A DNA stretch of 8,024 nucleotides from Corallococcus sp. Its GTDB lineage: Bacteria > Bacillota > Clostridia > Christensenellales > CAG-314. Numbering within the stretch: the stretch's first letter is position 1; each line of letters starts with the position of its first letter. The translations under genes were made by a program, and so were the position numbers. Positions 1 to 5,703 of the stretch are shown piece by piece. Under the pieces are notes generated by a model, which ran no database searches, was not told the origin of the DNA, and worked only from the letters and a program-made list of their open reading frames with translations. The stretch is from the NCBI GenBank assembly GCA_023663205.1, contig JAMPHX010000062.1, positions 1 through 8,024 of the forward strand, given 5' to 3'.

Positions 1-6
1 CCTTTT

Positions 7-121
7 CAGTGATTTTTCCTTGCTCCGATTCCGGCTGCGCGGAGCAAATTTCACTATATGCTGTGAATTTGTTTCGCGCTGCCGCTCTGATGAACGCTTC
101 CAATGCCTGCGTACTTCACTG
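7..121. repeat. Double-hairpin repeat element, copy A
   Basis: The element runs from CAGTGA (7-12) to TTCACTG (115-121). The left hairpin has an 8-bp stem, TTGCTCCG (20-27) with CGGAGCAA (40-47), around the conserved loop ATTCCGGCTGCG. The junction CACTATATGCTGTG (about 51-64) is a decayed form of the CACTGTATACAGTG palindrome seen in copy D. The right half resembles the right half of copy D (shared GCCGC, CCAATGC and CTTCAC blocks) rather than the TATCGATA type of copies B, C and E. The TGA stop of the adjacent leftward gene (118..116) lies inside the right border. Other copies are at 3136, 4093, 5063 and 5590. Confidence 0.8.
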
Positions 122-1393
122 CTTCTTTTCCTTTGCCTTGTTTACAATCCATATTACTAACCGTACAGGCGCGGAGATTATGTACCACAGCAATTTGCAT
201 ATCCATACTACTACCGTCGCAACCGGCTTGAAGATTAGCGCAAATATTAGCAGTATTGCAACTGCTATTGCCGCTATTATCCATATCGGCAAGCCCGTGT
301 TGTTGTCCGGAACGCCCGAACCCGTCTGCTTGTTGTCTACTACTCCCAAGTTGTATACTTTGCCCGCCGTTTCAAATTTTAAGCGAAGTATCGATACGTC
401 GGATATCTTTGTGCGAAAACCGGTAGACGAACCGTTGGGAAAATATGTATCGCCGTAAGGCGTTTCGGAAAACCTCAGTATCCACCTTGTATCCGCTAAT
501 TCTTCCTTTGCCGTACTGTCCAATCCGTTGTTTTTGTCTGCAACAAAGTCCGACGTCTTTTCTATTCGGTCATAAACATATTTCGTCCCAAACCAACCGT
601 CGCCCGCTGTTTCGCCCGTCGCTTGGTCGTCAAACTTCACATAGTGTTCTACGGGGTCGTCATAGTCTGTTTGTCCGCCGCCTAACGGGAAAGAAGCAGA
701 CGTAACGTATTGACTTACATAATACACTTCCGCTTCCCGCAATTTCTCGATGTACTTATCAGTATCGAACGCTACGTAATGACTGTCCGTATACGCTGCT
801 TGCCAAAACTTGTAACCGTCTTTATACCGTACAAATCCTACGTGCTTATTTGTTACCTTAATCGTTTCCACGTCTTGCCGCGCATAAGTTACCTTGCCGC
901 TATCCGCCGTTACCGTCCATTCCTGCCCGACGGCATAGGATACTTCGCTTACCTTTTCGTCTTTAGGCGGCTCGGCGTCGCCCTCTATCCATTTGCGGTA
1001 AATTGCGGAAATATTGTACTTGCGCGTTTCATCGGCGCCGACGTATATGCCCTGCACCTTGTATTTGTGCAACGCTGCCGATTGGCTTAGCAACACAAGA
1101 GGGTAATTGACGTAGTTAAGTTCCTCGGAAATAGATATATTTGCCGACGTTGCCGCAAGCCCGCTCGGAGTATACACGTACAAAAACAATTCGCGCTCGG
1201 CGCTCTCGGCAATCTGTATTACTTCCAGCGACGTTTTGTCCGACGTCGGATAATCTTCTAACGTAAACGCAGCATCTTTGGACAAATCCGCCAATACGTC
1301 CGAGTACACGGCAGCCGCAAAGGCTACGGACGTTCCGCAGCCTAAACTTACAAGTAATATTAAAATTGCCGTTACTAAACTAAACTTTTTCAT
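116..1393 (-). CDS. Secreted/membrane-anchored protein of unknown function (425 aa)
   Basis: I do not recognise a family. The protein starts with a signal peptide (MKKFSLVTAILILL, a Gly-Cys, then an Ala-rich AFAAA site near residue 26). It has an extracellular domain of about 340 residues rich in Tyr, Asp and Thr. At the C-terminus a hydrophobic helix (about 368-389) is followed by a second amphipathic or membrane segment (about 390-418) and a Lys-rich end, KAKEKKQ. The Cys does not sit in a clean lipobox, so a lipoprotein is unlikely. I place the start at 1393 because GAGGT lies just upstream; an in-frame ATG at 1426 would add 11 residues overlapping the previous gene and has no better ribosome site. 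It is the last gene of a three-gene membrane-protein cluster, 7 bp after its neighbour. Its stop codon lies inside repeat A. Confidence 0.85.
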   Translation of the reverse strand: MKKFSLVTAILILLVSLGCGTSVAFAAAVYSDVLADLSKDAAFTLEDYPTSDKTSLEVIQIAESAERELFLYVYTPSGLAATSANISISEELNYVNYPLVLLSQSAALHKYKVQGIYVGADETRKYNISAIYRKWIEGDAEPPKDEKVSEVSYAVGQEWTVTADSGKVTYARQDVETIKVTNKHVGFVRYKDGYKFWQAAYTDSHYVAFDTDKYIEKLREAEVYYVSQYVTSASFPLGGGQTDYDDPVEHYVKFDDQATGETAGDGWFGTKYVYDRIEKTSDFVADKNNGLDSTAKEELADTRWILRFSETPYGDTYFPNGSSTGFRTKISDVSILRLKFETAGKVYNLGVVDNKQTGSGVPDNNTGLPIWIIAAIAVAILLIFALIFKPVATVVVWICKLLWYIISAPVRLVIWIVNKAKEKKQ

Positions 1394-1400
1394 AGTTACC

Positions 1401-1943
1401 TCAAAAGACGATACCGTCCGGTACAAGCGTTATACTGCCCATATCCTTTGTAACAAACGTCAGACTTATTGCTCGGCTGCCGTCCTCGCTTACTACCGTA
1501 AGTTTTATCCGCGCCTTGACGTTCTCGGTTATTTCCACGTTGCAGCCTTTGTACTTTGTTTGCAGCAGTTCCAACGTCGTAAACCTCTTGCAGTCTACCG
1601 TAATTCCCTTTTCGTCCGAAGTTACGTTTAACTGCTCCGTAAAGTCCTCTGTCAGATACGTGTGCTTTTCTCCGTCTACGGTAAACTCGAAGTCGTCGCC
1701 GCAGTTCTCCGCGTAGTATGTAAACTTGCTGCTGCCGGTAAGCGCCTTTACGTCGATACGCGTTTTGGTAAGCGGTACGTCCCTATCCGCCGTTACAATG
1801 CCGTTTACCGTATCTACCTGCAAGTAAAACGTCTTGAAGTCTGTTGTAAATCCGTTAGTAAATACATAACAGAACCATATGCCAAAGGCTATTGCGGCAA
1901 GCAGGATTAGCACAAGCACGCTTATTACTATCTTTTTTGCCAT
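1401..1943 (-). CDS. Membrane-anchored protein of unknown function (180 aa)
   Basis: It has one N-terminal membrane segment (about residues 4-26) behind a short Lys-containing leader, then an exported domain of about 150 residues rich in Thr, Val and Asp, with a beta-strand-like pattern and two well-spaced Cys. The sequence just after the membrane helix (TNGFTTDFKTF) matches the upstream neighbour (TNGFTDFNRY). Both proteins also end in IVF, so the two are probably paralogous modules or share a sorting or assembly feature. The start at 1943 has GAGGTGAGG immediately upstream. Only 8 bases separate it from the preceding stop and 7 from the next start, so the three genes form an operon. No enzymatic motif is visible. 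Confidence 0.85.
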   Translation of the reverse strand: MAKKIVISVLVLILLAAIAFGIWFCYVFTNGFTTDFKTFYLQVDTVNGIVTADRDVPLTKTRIDVKALTGSSKFTYYAENCGDDFEFTVDGEKHTYLTEDFTEQLNVTSDEKGITVDCKRFTTLELLQTKYKGCNVEITENVKARIKLTVVSEDGSRAISLTFVTKDMGSITLVPDGIVF

Positions 1944-1951
1944 ACCTCACC

Positions 1952-3070
1952 TCAAAATACTATGCTGTTTTTGTCAAGCGACATTGTTTCGCGAAATGCT
2001 CCCGATTGAGATATATTTATTACAACGTCTGCAAAACCGTAATCGTCCACAAATCTCAATTGCAGAGTTATTGTTTCTCGGCTGCCGAACAATTCTCTAA
2101 ACAACTCTTCAAAATAGTAGTAAGCGTCGATTTCCTTGCCCTGTGACTGTTCATAATAAGCAAAGATATCCGGACATTCTTCTGCATAACCGTGATTGCC
2201 GTATTTAAAAAACCAACCGGGCGTAATGTTTACGGTATACTGTGCTTTGCTACCGTTTGTTCGGTAATGCGTTGCATTGAAAAAATTGTACCCTAATTCC
2301 TCGACATAACCGTCCAAATGCCCTATATTGTGATTGGCAAGCACTTCTTCCCATTCGGGGCAATACAGAAATACTTTGTAATCCGTTGTCGGCAAAGCCG
2401 AAGCAACGGTATAAACCGAACTTGTATAACTGAGGTCGAAATACGCAATAGTATCGTTCTCACAACCGAAATCGAGGTAATCGAAGTCGTCATAACTGTT
2501 AAAAGCAATCGACGACAACTTATTGCGCTGCTTGTAATCCACCGTGCAGGTTGCTTTGACTGCATTGTTGGCGCGCGCCGCTGCAGTTAACACAATCTGC
2601 TCGCCGAACGGTTGCAGGCAAGTTACGGTAGCCGTCAATGCTCCGTCGGTTGTTTGCGTTACCGTTACGTAGTCCGTTACCGTTTTGCCGGTTGCCCACG
2701 TCGACGTCGGATTTTTCCAAGCGACGGAATAGTCGACTTTACTGTACGCAGTCTGCGCTATTACCGTTACGCTGCTATCCGCAACGGCGGAAACGCCGGC
2801 AGTATTTGCCGACGTCTTAAACGTCATTGCTTTGGGCATATAATGCACCTTGCCGCTTGCAAGGTCGTTGCCTTCTTCGTCTACCGCCGGAGCGTCTGCC
2901 GGCTTTTCCTGTCCGCAGCGAGTACATACGCCTGCGTCGTCGTAGTCGTGTCCGAACAGGCAGTAACGGTTAAAATCCGTAAATCCGTTTGTCAGCGCAG
3001 CAAACACTATTAGCGCCGCCATAAGTATTGCAATCCCCACGTAGGACGCAACTCTGCTTTTTCTTCTCAT
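1952..3070 (-). CDS. Membrane-anchored beta-rich protein with short Cys motif (372 aa)
   Basis: This is the first gene of the three-gene membrane cluster. An N-terminal membrane helix (about residues 9-28) follows a basic leader, MRRKSR. Then come the TNGFTDF motif shared with the next gene and a small C-x2-C motif (VCTRCGQE, about residues 49-56) that could bind a metal or form a disulfide. Residues about 90-180 are Thr/Val/Ala-rich and look like a bacterial Ig-like fold (repeated TVT, TATVT and TCTVDY strands). The rest is Tyr/Phe/Asp-rich, ending in NSIVF. AAGGAG lies 7 bases before the ATG. Function is unknown; cell-surface or envelope location is inferred from topology only. Confidence 0.85.
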   Translation of the reverse strand: MRRKSRVASYVGIAILMAALIVFAALTNGFTDFNRYCLFGHDYDDAGVCTRCGQEKPADAPAVDEEGNDLASGKVHYMPKAMTFKTSANTAGVSAVADSSVTVIAQTAYSKVDYSVAWKNPTSTWATGKTVTDYVTVTQTTDGALTATVTCLQPFGEQIVLTAAARANNAVKATCTVDYKQRNKLSSIAFNSYDDFDYLDFGCENDTIAYFDLSYTSSVYTVASALPTTDYKVFLYCPEWEEVLANHNIGHLDGYVEELGYNFFNATHYRTNGSKAQYTVNITPGWFFKYGNHGYAEECPDIFAYYEQSQGKEIDAYYYFEELFRELFGSRETITLQLRFVDDYGFADVVINISQSGAFRETMSLDKNSIVF

Positions 3071-3082
3071 TGTAAACTCCTT

Positions 3083-3099
3083 GCCCGCAAATTACGGGC
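3083..3099 (-). promoter_or_regulatory. Short leader hairpin before the membrane operon
   Basis: GCCCG (3083-3087) and CGGGC (3095-3099) form a 5-bp stem with a 7-base loop. In the leftward transcript it ends right before the AAGGAG ribosome site of the 372-aa gene. It may set mRNA stability or translation. I saw no convincing sigma-A promoter in 3071-3135. Confidence 0.3.
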
Positions 3100-3135
3100 T
3101 ATATACAAACGCCTGTCTGGCGATTGTTTAATATT

Positions 3136-3240
3136 TTGTGACGTTGCCGCCCGCTCAGAACGGCAGCGTAAAGACAATTTCACAGCATACAGAGATTTTG
3201 CCCGCACCGTATCGATACCGCCCGCTCCCAATTTCTCTAT
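3136..3240. repeat. Double-hairpin repeat element, copy E (divergent)
   Basis: This copy is degenerate but alignable. Left stem: ACGTTGCCG (3141-3149) with CGGCAGCGT (3161-3169), one T/G mismatch that would be a G-U pair in plus-strand RNA. Then CAATTTCAC, a CATAC junction, and a right hairpin closed by AGAGA (3191-3195) with TCTCT (3234-3238) around the palindrome GTATCGATAC. Copies B and C have AGTGA with TCACT at the closing position, so both arms have changed together. The replication gene ends at its right border (TAG 3239..3237). Confidence 0.65.
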
Positions 3241-4073
3241 ATCTCCAAATCTTCGAGATTAGTAAACAGCAAATCCAACTTCTCTTGCGTGTACTCGTGC
3301 TGTTCGTAAGTATGCTGTCTGCGCGGTTCGGGTTCTGTGCGCCGAAGCGCCCAATCTCTCAACGTAGCAACGTCGTCGCTAAACCGCTTTCGCTTCCGCG
3401 ACTTTTTGTACGCGGATAACTGCTCTACGAGGCTATCGAGTAAATCGCCGCCGAAATCCTTTCTCAACAGCGCCAAATCTTCGGCGCTTGCTATTACGTT
3501 TCGGTAACTTCCCCATACGGCAGTCGAACTCTTACCGCCTTGTTCGGCTAAACTTTCCGCTTTGCCCCCTTGTAAGGGGGTTTGGGGGTTTATTTCTCTT
3601 ATATTGCTATTAGATTTATTATTTTTAACAGGGATATTATCTATATACTTAGGTGGCAGATTTTTGCCACTTTGCGCGGCAGATTTTTGCCGCTTTTCCG
3701 GTAAAAAAATAACGGTTTGCGGCAGATTTTTGCCACTTTTTTGCGCCGTTTGTTTTTCTTTTACCTTGTAAAATCTTTGACGCATTTCTTCAAGAACAAT
3801 TACGCGCCGACTTTTGCCGTCGGGGCAAACTGCACGGCTTCGGAATATGTACCCTTTGTTTTCCAACGTCAATATCCAAGCCCTTACCGTGCGTTCCTTT
3901 TGGTCAAACCGCTCGGCAAGATATTCGTTCGACGCATAGCAAAACCCTTCCTTTTCCATAAGCCCGCGTATCGAGCCGTAAAAAAACTTGACGGCATACG
4001 ACAAGTCGGGGTCGTGTGCGACGTTGCCCGTTATTACGATGTCAAATGATTGTTGTTTGGTAATTTTCCCCAT
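3237..4073 (-). CDS. Helix-turn-helix replication initiator-like protein (278 aa)
   Basis: Residues about 20-85 match the HTH_36-type winged helix common in replication proteins of Bacillota phages and plasmids: LSYAVKFFYGSIRGL, then EGFCYASNEYLAERF, then ERTVRAWILTLENKGYI. Binding to the element's own origin is inferred from that family. Residues about 110-165 are low-complexity and contain the motif SGKNLP three times, an imprint of DNA palindromes at 3653-3736. A stretch NPQTPLQGGK (about 164-173) comes from an in-frame palindromic insertion. The C-terminal third is helical and charged, with KKSRKRKRF near residue 230, a possible partner-interaction or DNA-binding region. The gene stands alone between repeats C and E. 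Upstream, AAGGG precedes the ATG. It ends in TAG at the border of copy E, so a slightly altered C-terminus is possible. Confidence 0.75.
   Translation of the reverse strand: MGKITKQQSFDIVITGNVAHDPDLSYAVKFFYGSIRGLMEKEGFCYASNEYLAERFDQKERTVRAWILTLENKGYIFRSRAVCPDGKSRRVIVLEEMRQRFYKVKEKQTAQKSGKNLPQTVIFLPEKRQKSAAQSGKNLPPKYIDNIPVKNNKSNSNIREINPQTPLQGGKAESLAEQGGKSSTAVWGSYRNVIASAEDLALLRKDFGGDLLDSLVEQLSAYKKSRKRKRFSDDVATLRDWALRRTEPEPRRQHTYEQHEYTQEKLDLLFTNLEDLEI
3565..3580. repeat. Palindrome inserted in frame in the replication gene
   Basis: CCCCCTTGTAAGGGGG is a near-perfect 16-bp inverted repeat inside the coding sequence. With flanking C-rich codons it encodes NPQTPLQGGK, a low-complexity stretch unlike the rest of the protein. 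It lies between the AT-rich tract and the C-terminal domain, in a linker that would tolerate an insertion. Confidence 0.55.
3595..3652. other. AT-rich tract, candidate DNA-unwinding element
   Basis: About 58 bases inside the replication gene are strongly AT-rich (TTATATTGC, TTTATTATTTTTAAC, ATTATCTATATACTTA) and directly adjoin three palindromic repeats. This is the order expected for an origin embedded in an initiator gene, as in lambda O. The same bases encode a Lys/Asn/Ile linker, so composition alone is not proof. Confidence 0.4.
3653..3736. repeat. Three iteron-like palindromes, candidate replication origin
   Basis: Three 18-bp units share the core GGCAGATTTTTGCC: GTGGCAGATTTTTGCCAC (3653-3670), GCGGCAGATTTTTGCCGC (3676-3693) and GCGGCAGATTTTTGCCAC (3719-3736). 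Units 1 and 2 differ by a paired change that keeps the 6-bp arms complementary (GTGGCA/TGCCAC against GCGGCA/TGCCGC). All three read in the same frame as SGKNLP. Start-to-start spacing is 23 and 43 bp. With the adjacent AT-rich tract this suggests initiator binding sites within the rep gene. Confidence 0.6.
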
Positions 4074-4092
4074 TGTTTGCCCTTGTGTTTTC

Positions 4093-4196
4093 CTGTGATG
4101 TTATTGCTTCGATGCCTGGGCGACGTCGAGCAAATTTCACTCTATACAGTGATTTTACTCGTACGTATCGATACCGTTTGCGTGCGTACTTCACTG
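4093..4196. repeat. Double-hairpin repeat element, copy C
   Basis: The right half is nearly identical to copy B: a shared block from CAAATTTCACTCTATACAG through TACTCGTACGTATCGATACCGT. The left hairpin is altered (TTGCTTCGA 4103-4111 with TCGAGCAA 4126-4133, one bulged base) and lacks the usual loop. It starts with CTGTGA (4093-4098) and ends with TTCACTG (4190-4196). The TGA stop of the 79-aa gene (4193..4191) is in its right border, preceded by CAG as in copy A. Confidence 0.8.
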
Positions 4197-4430
4197 ATTG
4201 CCTAAGTATCTGAGCACGTTGTCTAACACCGTTTTGCCGCCTTTACTCGGCAACGTAAAATAGTCTACGTAATCCAATTCACCCCTGTCGTATATGTCCG
4301 ATACAAACAGCAGCGTTTCTTGCAGACAAGCGACTCCGCCTATATACTGCTTTTCAAACAGTCTGCCGTACTCGTCCGTATACACAGTGTTGCCCTGCTT
4401 GTCTACCGCCTCGAATACTCTTTGCGTCAT
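4191..4430 (-). CDS. Small protein of unknown function (79 aa)
   Basis: I do not recognise a family. It is a soluble, mildly acidic protein with no membrane segment, and the Tyr/Asp-rich middle (SDIYDRGELDYVDYFTLP) looks globular. The ATG overlaps the stop of the 117-aa gene by 4 bases (ATGA), and GGGAG lies 8 bases upstream, so translation is probably coupled. It is the third gene of a tightly coupled trio. The stop (CAG TGA) falls within the right border of repeat C, so the C-terminus could have been set by insertion of that element. Confidence 0.75.
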   Translation of the reverse strand: MTQRVFEAVDKQGNTVYTDEYGRLFEKQYIGGVACLQETLLFVSDIYDRGELDYVDYFTLPSKGGKTVLDNVLRYLGNQ

Positions 4431-4780
4431 TTTCTTAACTCCCTTGTGTTTTCCGCTATAAAGTCGTATACGTCTTTAAACGCGGCAAATGTCGCAAAAG
4501 ATATTAGCGGCAAACCGCTTTTTCTTTCCGCATACAGCGTTACTTTGTAGTTGTTTACCGACAGTCTGGTGACGCACGCGCACCCTATTGCTTTGCGCGG
4601 CGTTTGCTTTGCGACTTTGAGAGTGTAACGGCTGTTGTCGTAATACGACTTTTCCAGCGTTACGGCGGGGTCGGGTTCGGGCGGATTGTCGTACCATATT
4701 AGGACTACGTTTTCTTCGGACGCCTTGAACTCCGTACTGTATGTTCTTAACCCTGCAAATTTATTTACGTCTATTTTCAT
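4427..4780 (-). CDS. Small protein of unknown function (117 aa)
   Basis: No known family is evident. It is a soluble protein with alternating hydrophobic and polar residues (VVLIWYDNP, RYTLKVAK, YKVTLYAERK) suggesting mostly beta strands, then a short C-terminal helix (FKDVYDFIAENTRELRK). Two Cys sit close together (GCAC). The start ATG overlaps the stop of the Cys-rich gene (ATGA) and AAGGAG lies 8 bases upstream. Its own stop overlaps the next start in the same way. Middle member of a co-translated trio; the partners are also unknown, so context gives no function. Confidence 0.78.
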   Translation of the reverse strand: MKIDVNKFAGLRTYSTEFKASEENVVLIWYDNPPEPDPAVTLEKSYYDNSRYTLKVAKQTPRKAIGCACVTRLSVNNYKVTLYAERKSGLPLISFATFAAFKDVYDFIAENTRELRK

Positions 4781-4953
4781 TCCTTAATCTCCTTTGCTAT
4801 TCTGTTATCCTTAAGCGTTTCGTCCTCTATCGGCTTGTTTACAAACCACTGACAGTTTTTGTGCTTGTCGGTACATCTGACGGGACACTTTATTGTGCAA
4901 AAGTTGCAACAGTAATTACGCCTGCCGCAAGTGTTTTTAAGCGTGCATTGCAT
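4777..4953 (-). CDS. Cys-rich small protein, probable metal-binding (58 aa)
   Basis: This short gene has eight Cys in its first 34 residues (3, 9, 15, 16, 19, 23, 27, 34), arranged as C-x5-C-x5-CC-x2-C-x3-C-x3-C-x6-C, with a His at 31. That density suggests a zinc-binding or iron-sulfur knuckle. The second half is charged and helical (EDETLKDNRIAKEIKE). A strong AGGAGG (4968..4963) lies 9 bases before the ATG, and the stop overlaps the next gene's ATG, so I treat it as real. It heads the trio 4953-4191. It may bind nucleic acid or a protein partner; nothing more specific can be said. Confidence 0.75.
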   Translation of the reverse strand: MQCTLKNTCGRRNYCCNFCTIKCPVRCTDKHKNCQWFVNKPIEDETLKDNRIAKEIKE

Positions 4954-4962
4954 TGTGTGTTT

Positions 4963-5036
4963 CCTCCTGTTTGTTTTTCCGCCTCCGCAATTATTATTGC
5001 GCGAGATACGGCGGCAAGGAGGCTAAGCCGCCGTAT
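4963..5036 (-). promoter_or_regulatory. Structured leader with anti-SD loop before the Cys-rich gene
   Basis: In the leftward transcript, a 10-bp hairpin (ATACGGCGGC with GCCGCCGTAT; 5036-5027 with 5015-5006) presents the loop TTAGCCTCCTT. CCTCCT in the loop is complementary to the AGGAGG ribosome site at 4968..4963, and GCCTCC to a nearby GGAGGC (4986..4981). Between them is a second small hairpin (CGCAAT, TATT, ATTGCG, about 4986-5001). Loop pairing could hide the ribosome site. The arrangement is seen in the sequence; regulation is inferred. Confidence 0.45.
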
Positions 5037-5062
5037 ATGGAAATGTCTTTCGACACTCTCGC

Positions 5063-5165
5063 CTGTGAATTTTGTTGCTTCGATTCCCGGCTGCGCGGAG
5101 CAAATTTCACTCTATACAGTGATTTTACTCGTACGTATCGATACCGTACGCAAAAAACTTCACTG
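5063..5165. repeat. Double-hairpin repeat element, copy B
   Basis: The left stem is TTGCTTCG (5075-5082) with CGGAGCAA (5096-5103); the single mismatch would be a U-G pair in plus-strand RNA. The loop is ATTCCCGGCTGCG. Junction: TCACTCTATACAGTGA. The right hairpin runs from CAGTGATTTTACTCGTACG to CGTACGCAAAAAACTTCACTG around TATCGATA, with outer arms CAGTGA and TTCACTG. This is one of the best-preserved copies. Confidence 0.85.
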
Positions 5166-5241
5166 TCAGCCGCAACTGTCGGCAACGTCGCGGTTTTAGA
5201 TATTCTTTTACAAATTCTGCTTTGCGTTGTTTCTCGTTCAT
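5125..5241 (-). pseudogene. Truncated ORF resembling a terminase small subunit start
   Basis: The ORF starts with MNEKQRKAEFVKEYLK, which resembles the opening of many phage terminase small subunits (EKQ, then F, then EYL). The start looks genuine: it overlaps the HNH stop (ATGA) and AGGAG lies 9 bases upstream. After EYLK the frame runs into repeat B and ends at TAA (5127..5125), giving 38 aa where the family is usually well over 100. In the +1 frame the same DNA reads NRDVADSCG then TGA (5168..5166) at the repeat border, so a frameshift in the CTAAAACC run plus loss of the rest is possible. The HNH neighbour fits a terminase context. Identity is inferred from about 16 residues and is weak. 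Confidence 0.4.
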
Positions 5242-5573
5242 TTACTCTTTCTCCTTTTGCCTCGCAAGCCCGTTTTCCAAGCGTGCAAGAGATTTTCCGA
5301 GTACGTTGCCCACTCCAACTGCGACGCGCGGCAATCGTGCTTTTTGCCGTGTATGTGGTTTACTACCTTTTTGCCCTCGGGGTTCGGAATGAATGCCACC
5401 GCCACTAAAATGTGCAGACGCAAATTCTTGCCGTCTACTTTGACTCTCAAATACCCTTTGCCGTCGTCAAACGGCGTTAGCAGTTTCTCTGTCCGCTTAT
5501 TGACGACTTTACCCATATTGCTTACTTCGTAATCCGTATGCTCGGCAACGGATTTCCAGCGCTCTTTCGGCAT
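5238..5573 (-). CDS. NUMOD4/HNH homing-type endonuclease (111 aa)
   Basis: Residues about 4-32 carry a NUMOD4 motif (ERWKSV, then YEVSNMGKVVNKRT). Residues about 55-100 are an HNH_3 domain: LHILVAVAFIPNP, then VNHIHGKKHDCRASQLEW, then TYSENLLHAW. The VNH histidine and the downstream Asp/Asn-type positions are the metal and catalytic region of this family. The usual D-N-R-x-x-N-L-E-W reads D-C-R-A-S-Q-L-E-W here, so activity is uncertain. Enzymes of this family nick or cut double-stranded DNA and often lie next to phage terminase genes. I start at the ATG 5573, with AGGGAG about 12 bases upstream at the edge of repeat D; a longer TTG-started reading would begin inside the repeat. The stop overlaps the next ATG. 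Confidence 0.85.
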   Translation of the reverse strand: MPKERWKSVAEHTDYEVSNMGKVVNKRTEKLLTPFDDGKGYLRVKVDGKNLRLHILVAVAFIPNPEGKKVVNHIHGKKHDCRASQLEWATYSENLLHAWKTGLRGKRRKSK

Positions 5574-5589
5574 TGCTCGATTACTCTCC

Positions 5590-5703
5590 CTGTGAATTTT
5601 TGTTGCTTCGCTTCCGGCTGCGCGAAGCAAATTTCACTGTATACAGTGATTTCCGCGCGCGCAGCCGCGCTCATCGGCGCAACCAATGCGTGCCTGCTTC
5701 ACA
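5590..5703. repeat. Double-hairpin repeat element, copy D
   Basis: The left stem is TTGCTTCG (5603-5610) with CGAAGCAA (5623-5630), fully paired and differing from copy A by a compensated base pair. The junction is the perfect 16-bp palindrome TCACTGTATACAGTGA (5634-5649). The right half (GCGCAGCCGCGC, CCAATGCG, CTTCAC) resembles copy A. The TGA of the 114-aa gene (5701..5699) lies in its right border. Confidence 0.82.

Noticed and set aside
3706..3715. AAATAACGG also occurs in the replication gene, matching the 5' end of the candidate RNA
   Set aside because: Nine bases in an AT-rich context with no shared flanks; most likely chance.
3653..3736. CRISPR-like array
   Set aside because: Only three short units with unequal spacing (23 and 43 bp), lying in frame within a coding sequence.
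4994..5185. 63-aa leftward open frame through repeat B
   Set aside because: It needs a TTG start without a ribosome site and runs through the repeat and both leader hairpins.
5238..5630. Longer HNH reading frame from 5630
   Set aside because: It would start with TTG inside the stem of repeat D; the ATG at 5573 starts right at the NUMOD4 motif and has a ribosome site.
7..5703. Double-hairpin repeats as integron attC sites
   Set aside because: The layout fits cassettes, but I find no consistent GTTRRRY/RYYYAAC core pair at matching places, the element has two hairpins rather than one long stem, and no integrase is visible.
7..5703. Double-hairpin repeats as intrinsic terminators
   Set aside because: They follow stop codons, but no T-run follows the hairpins in the leftward direction.
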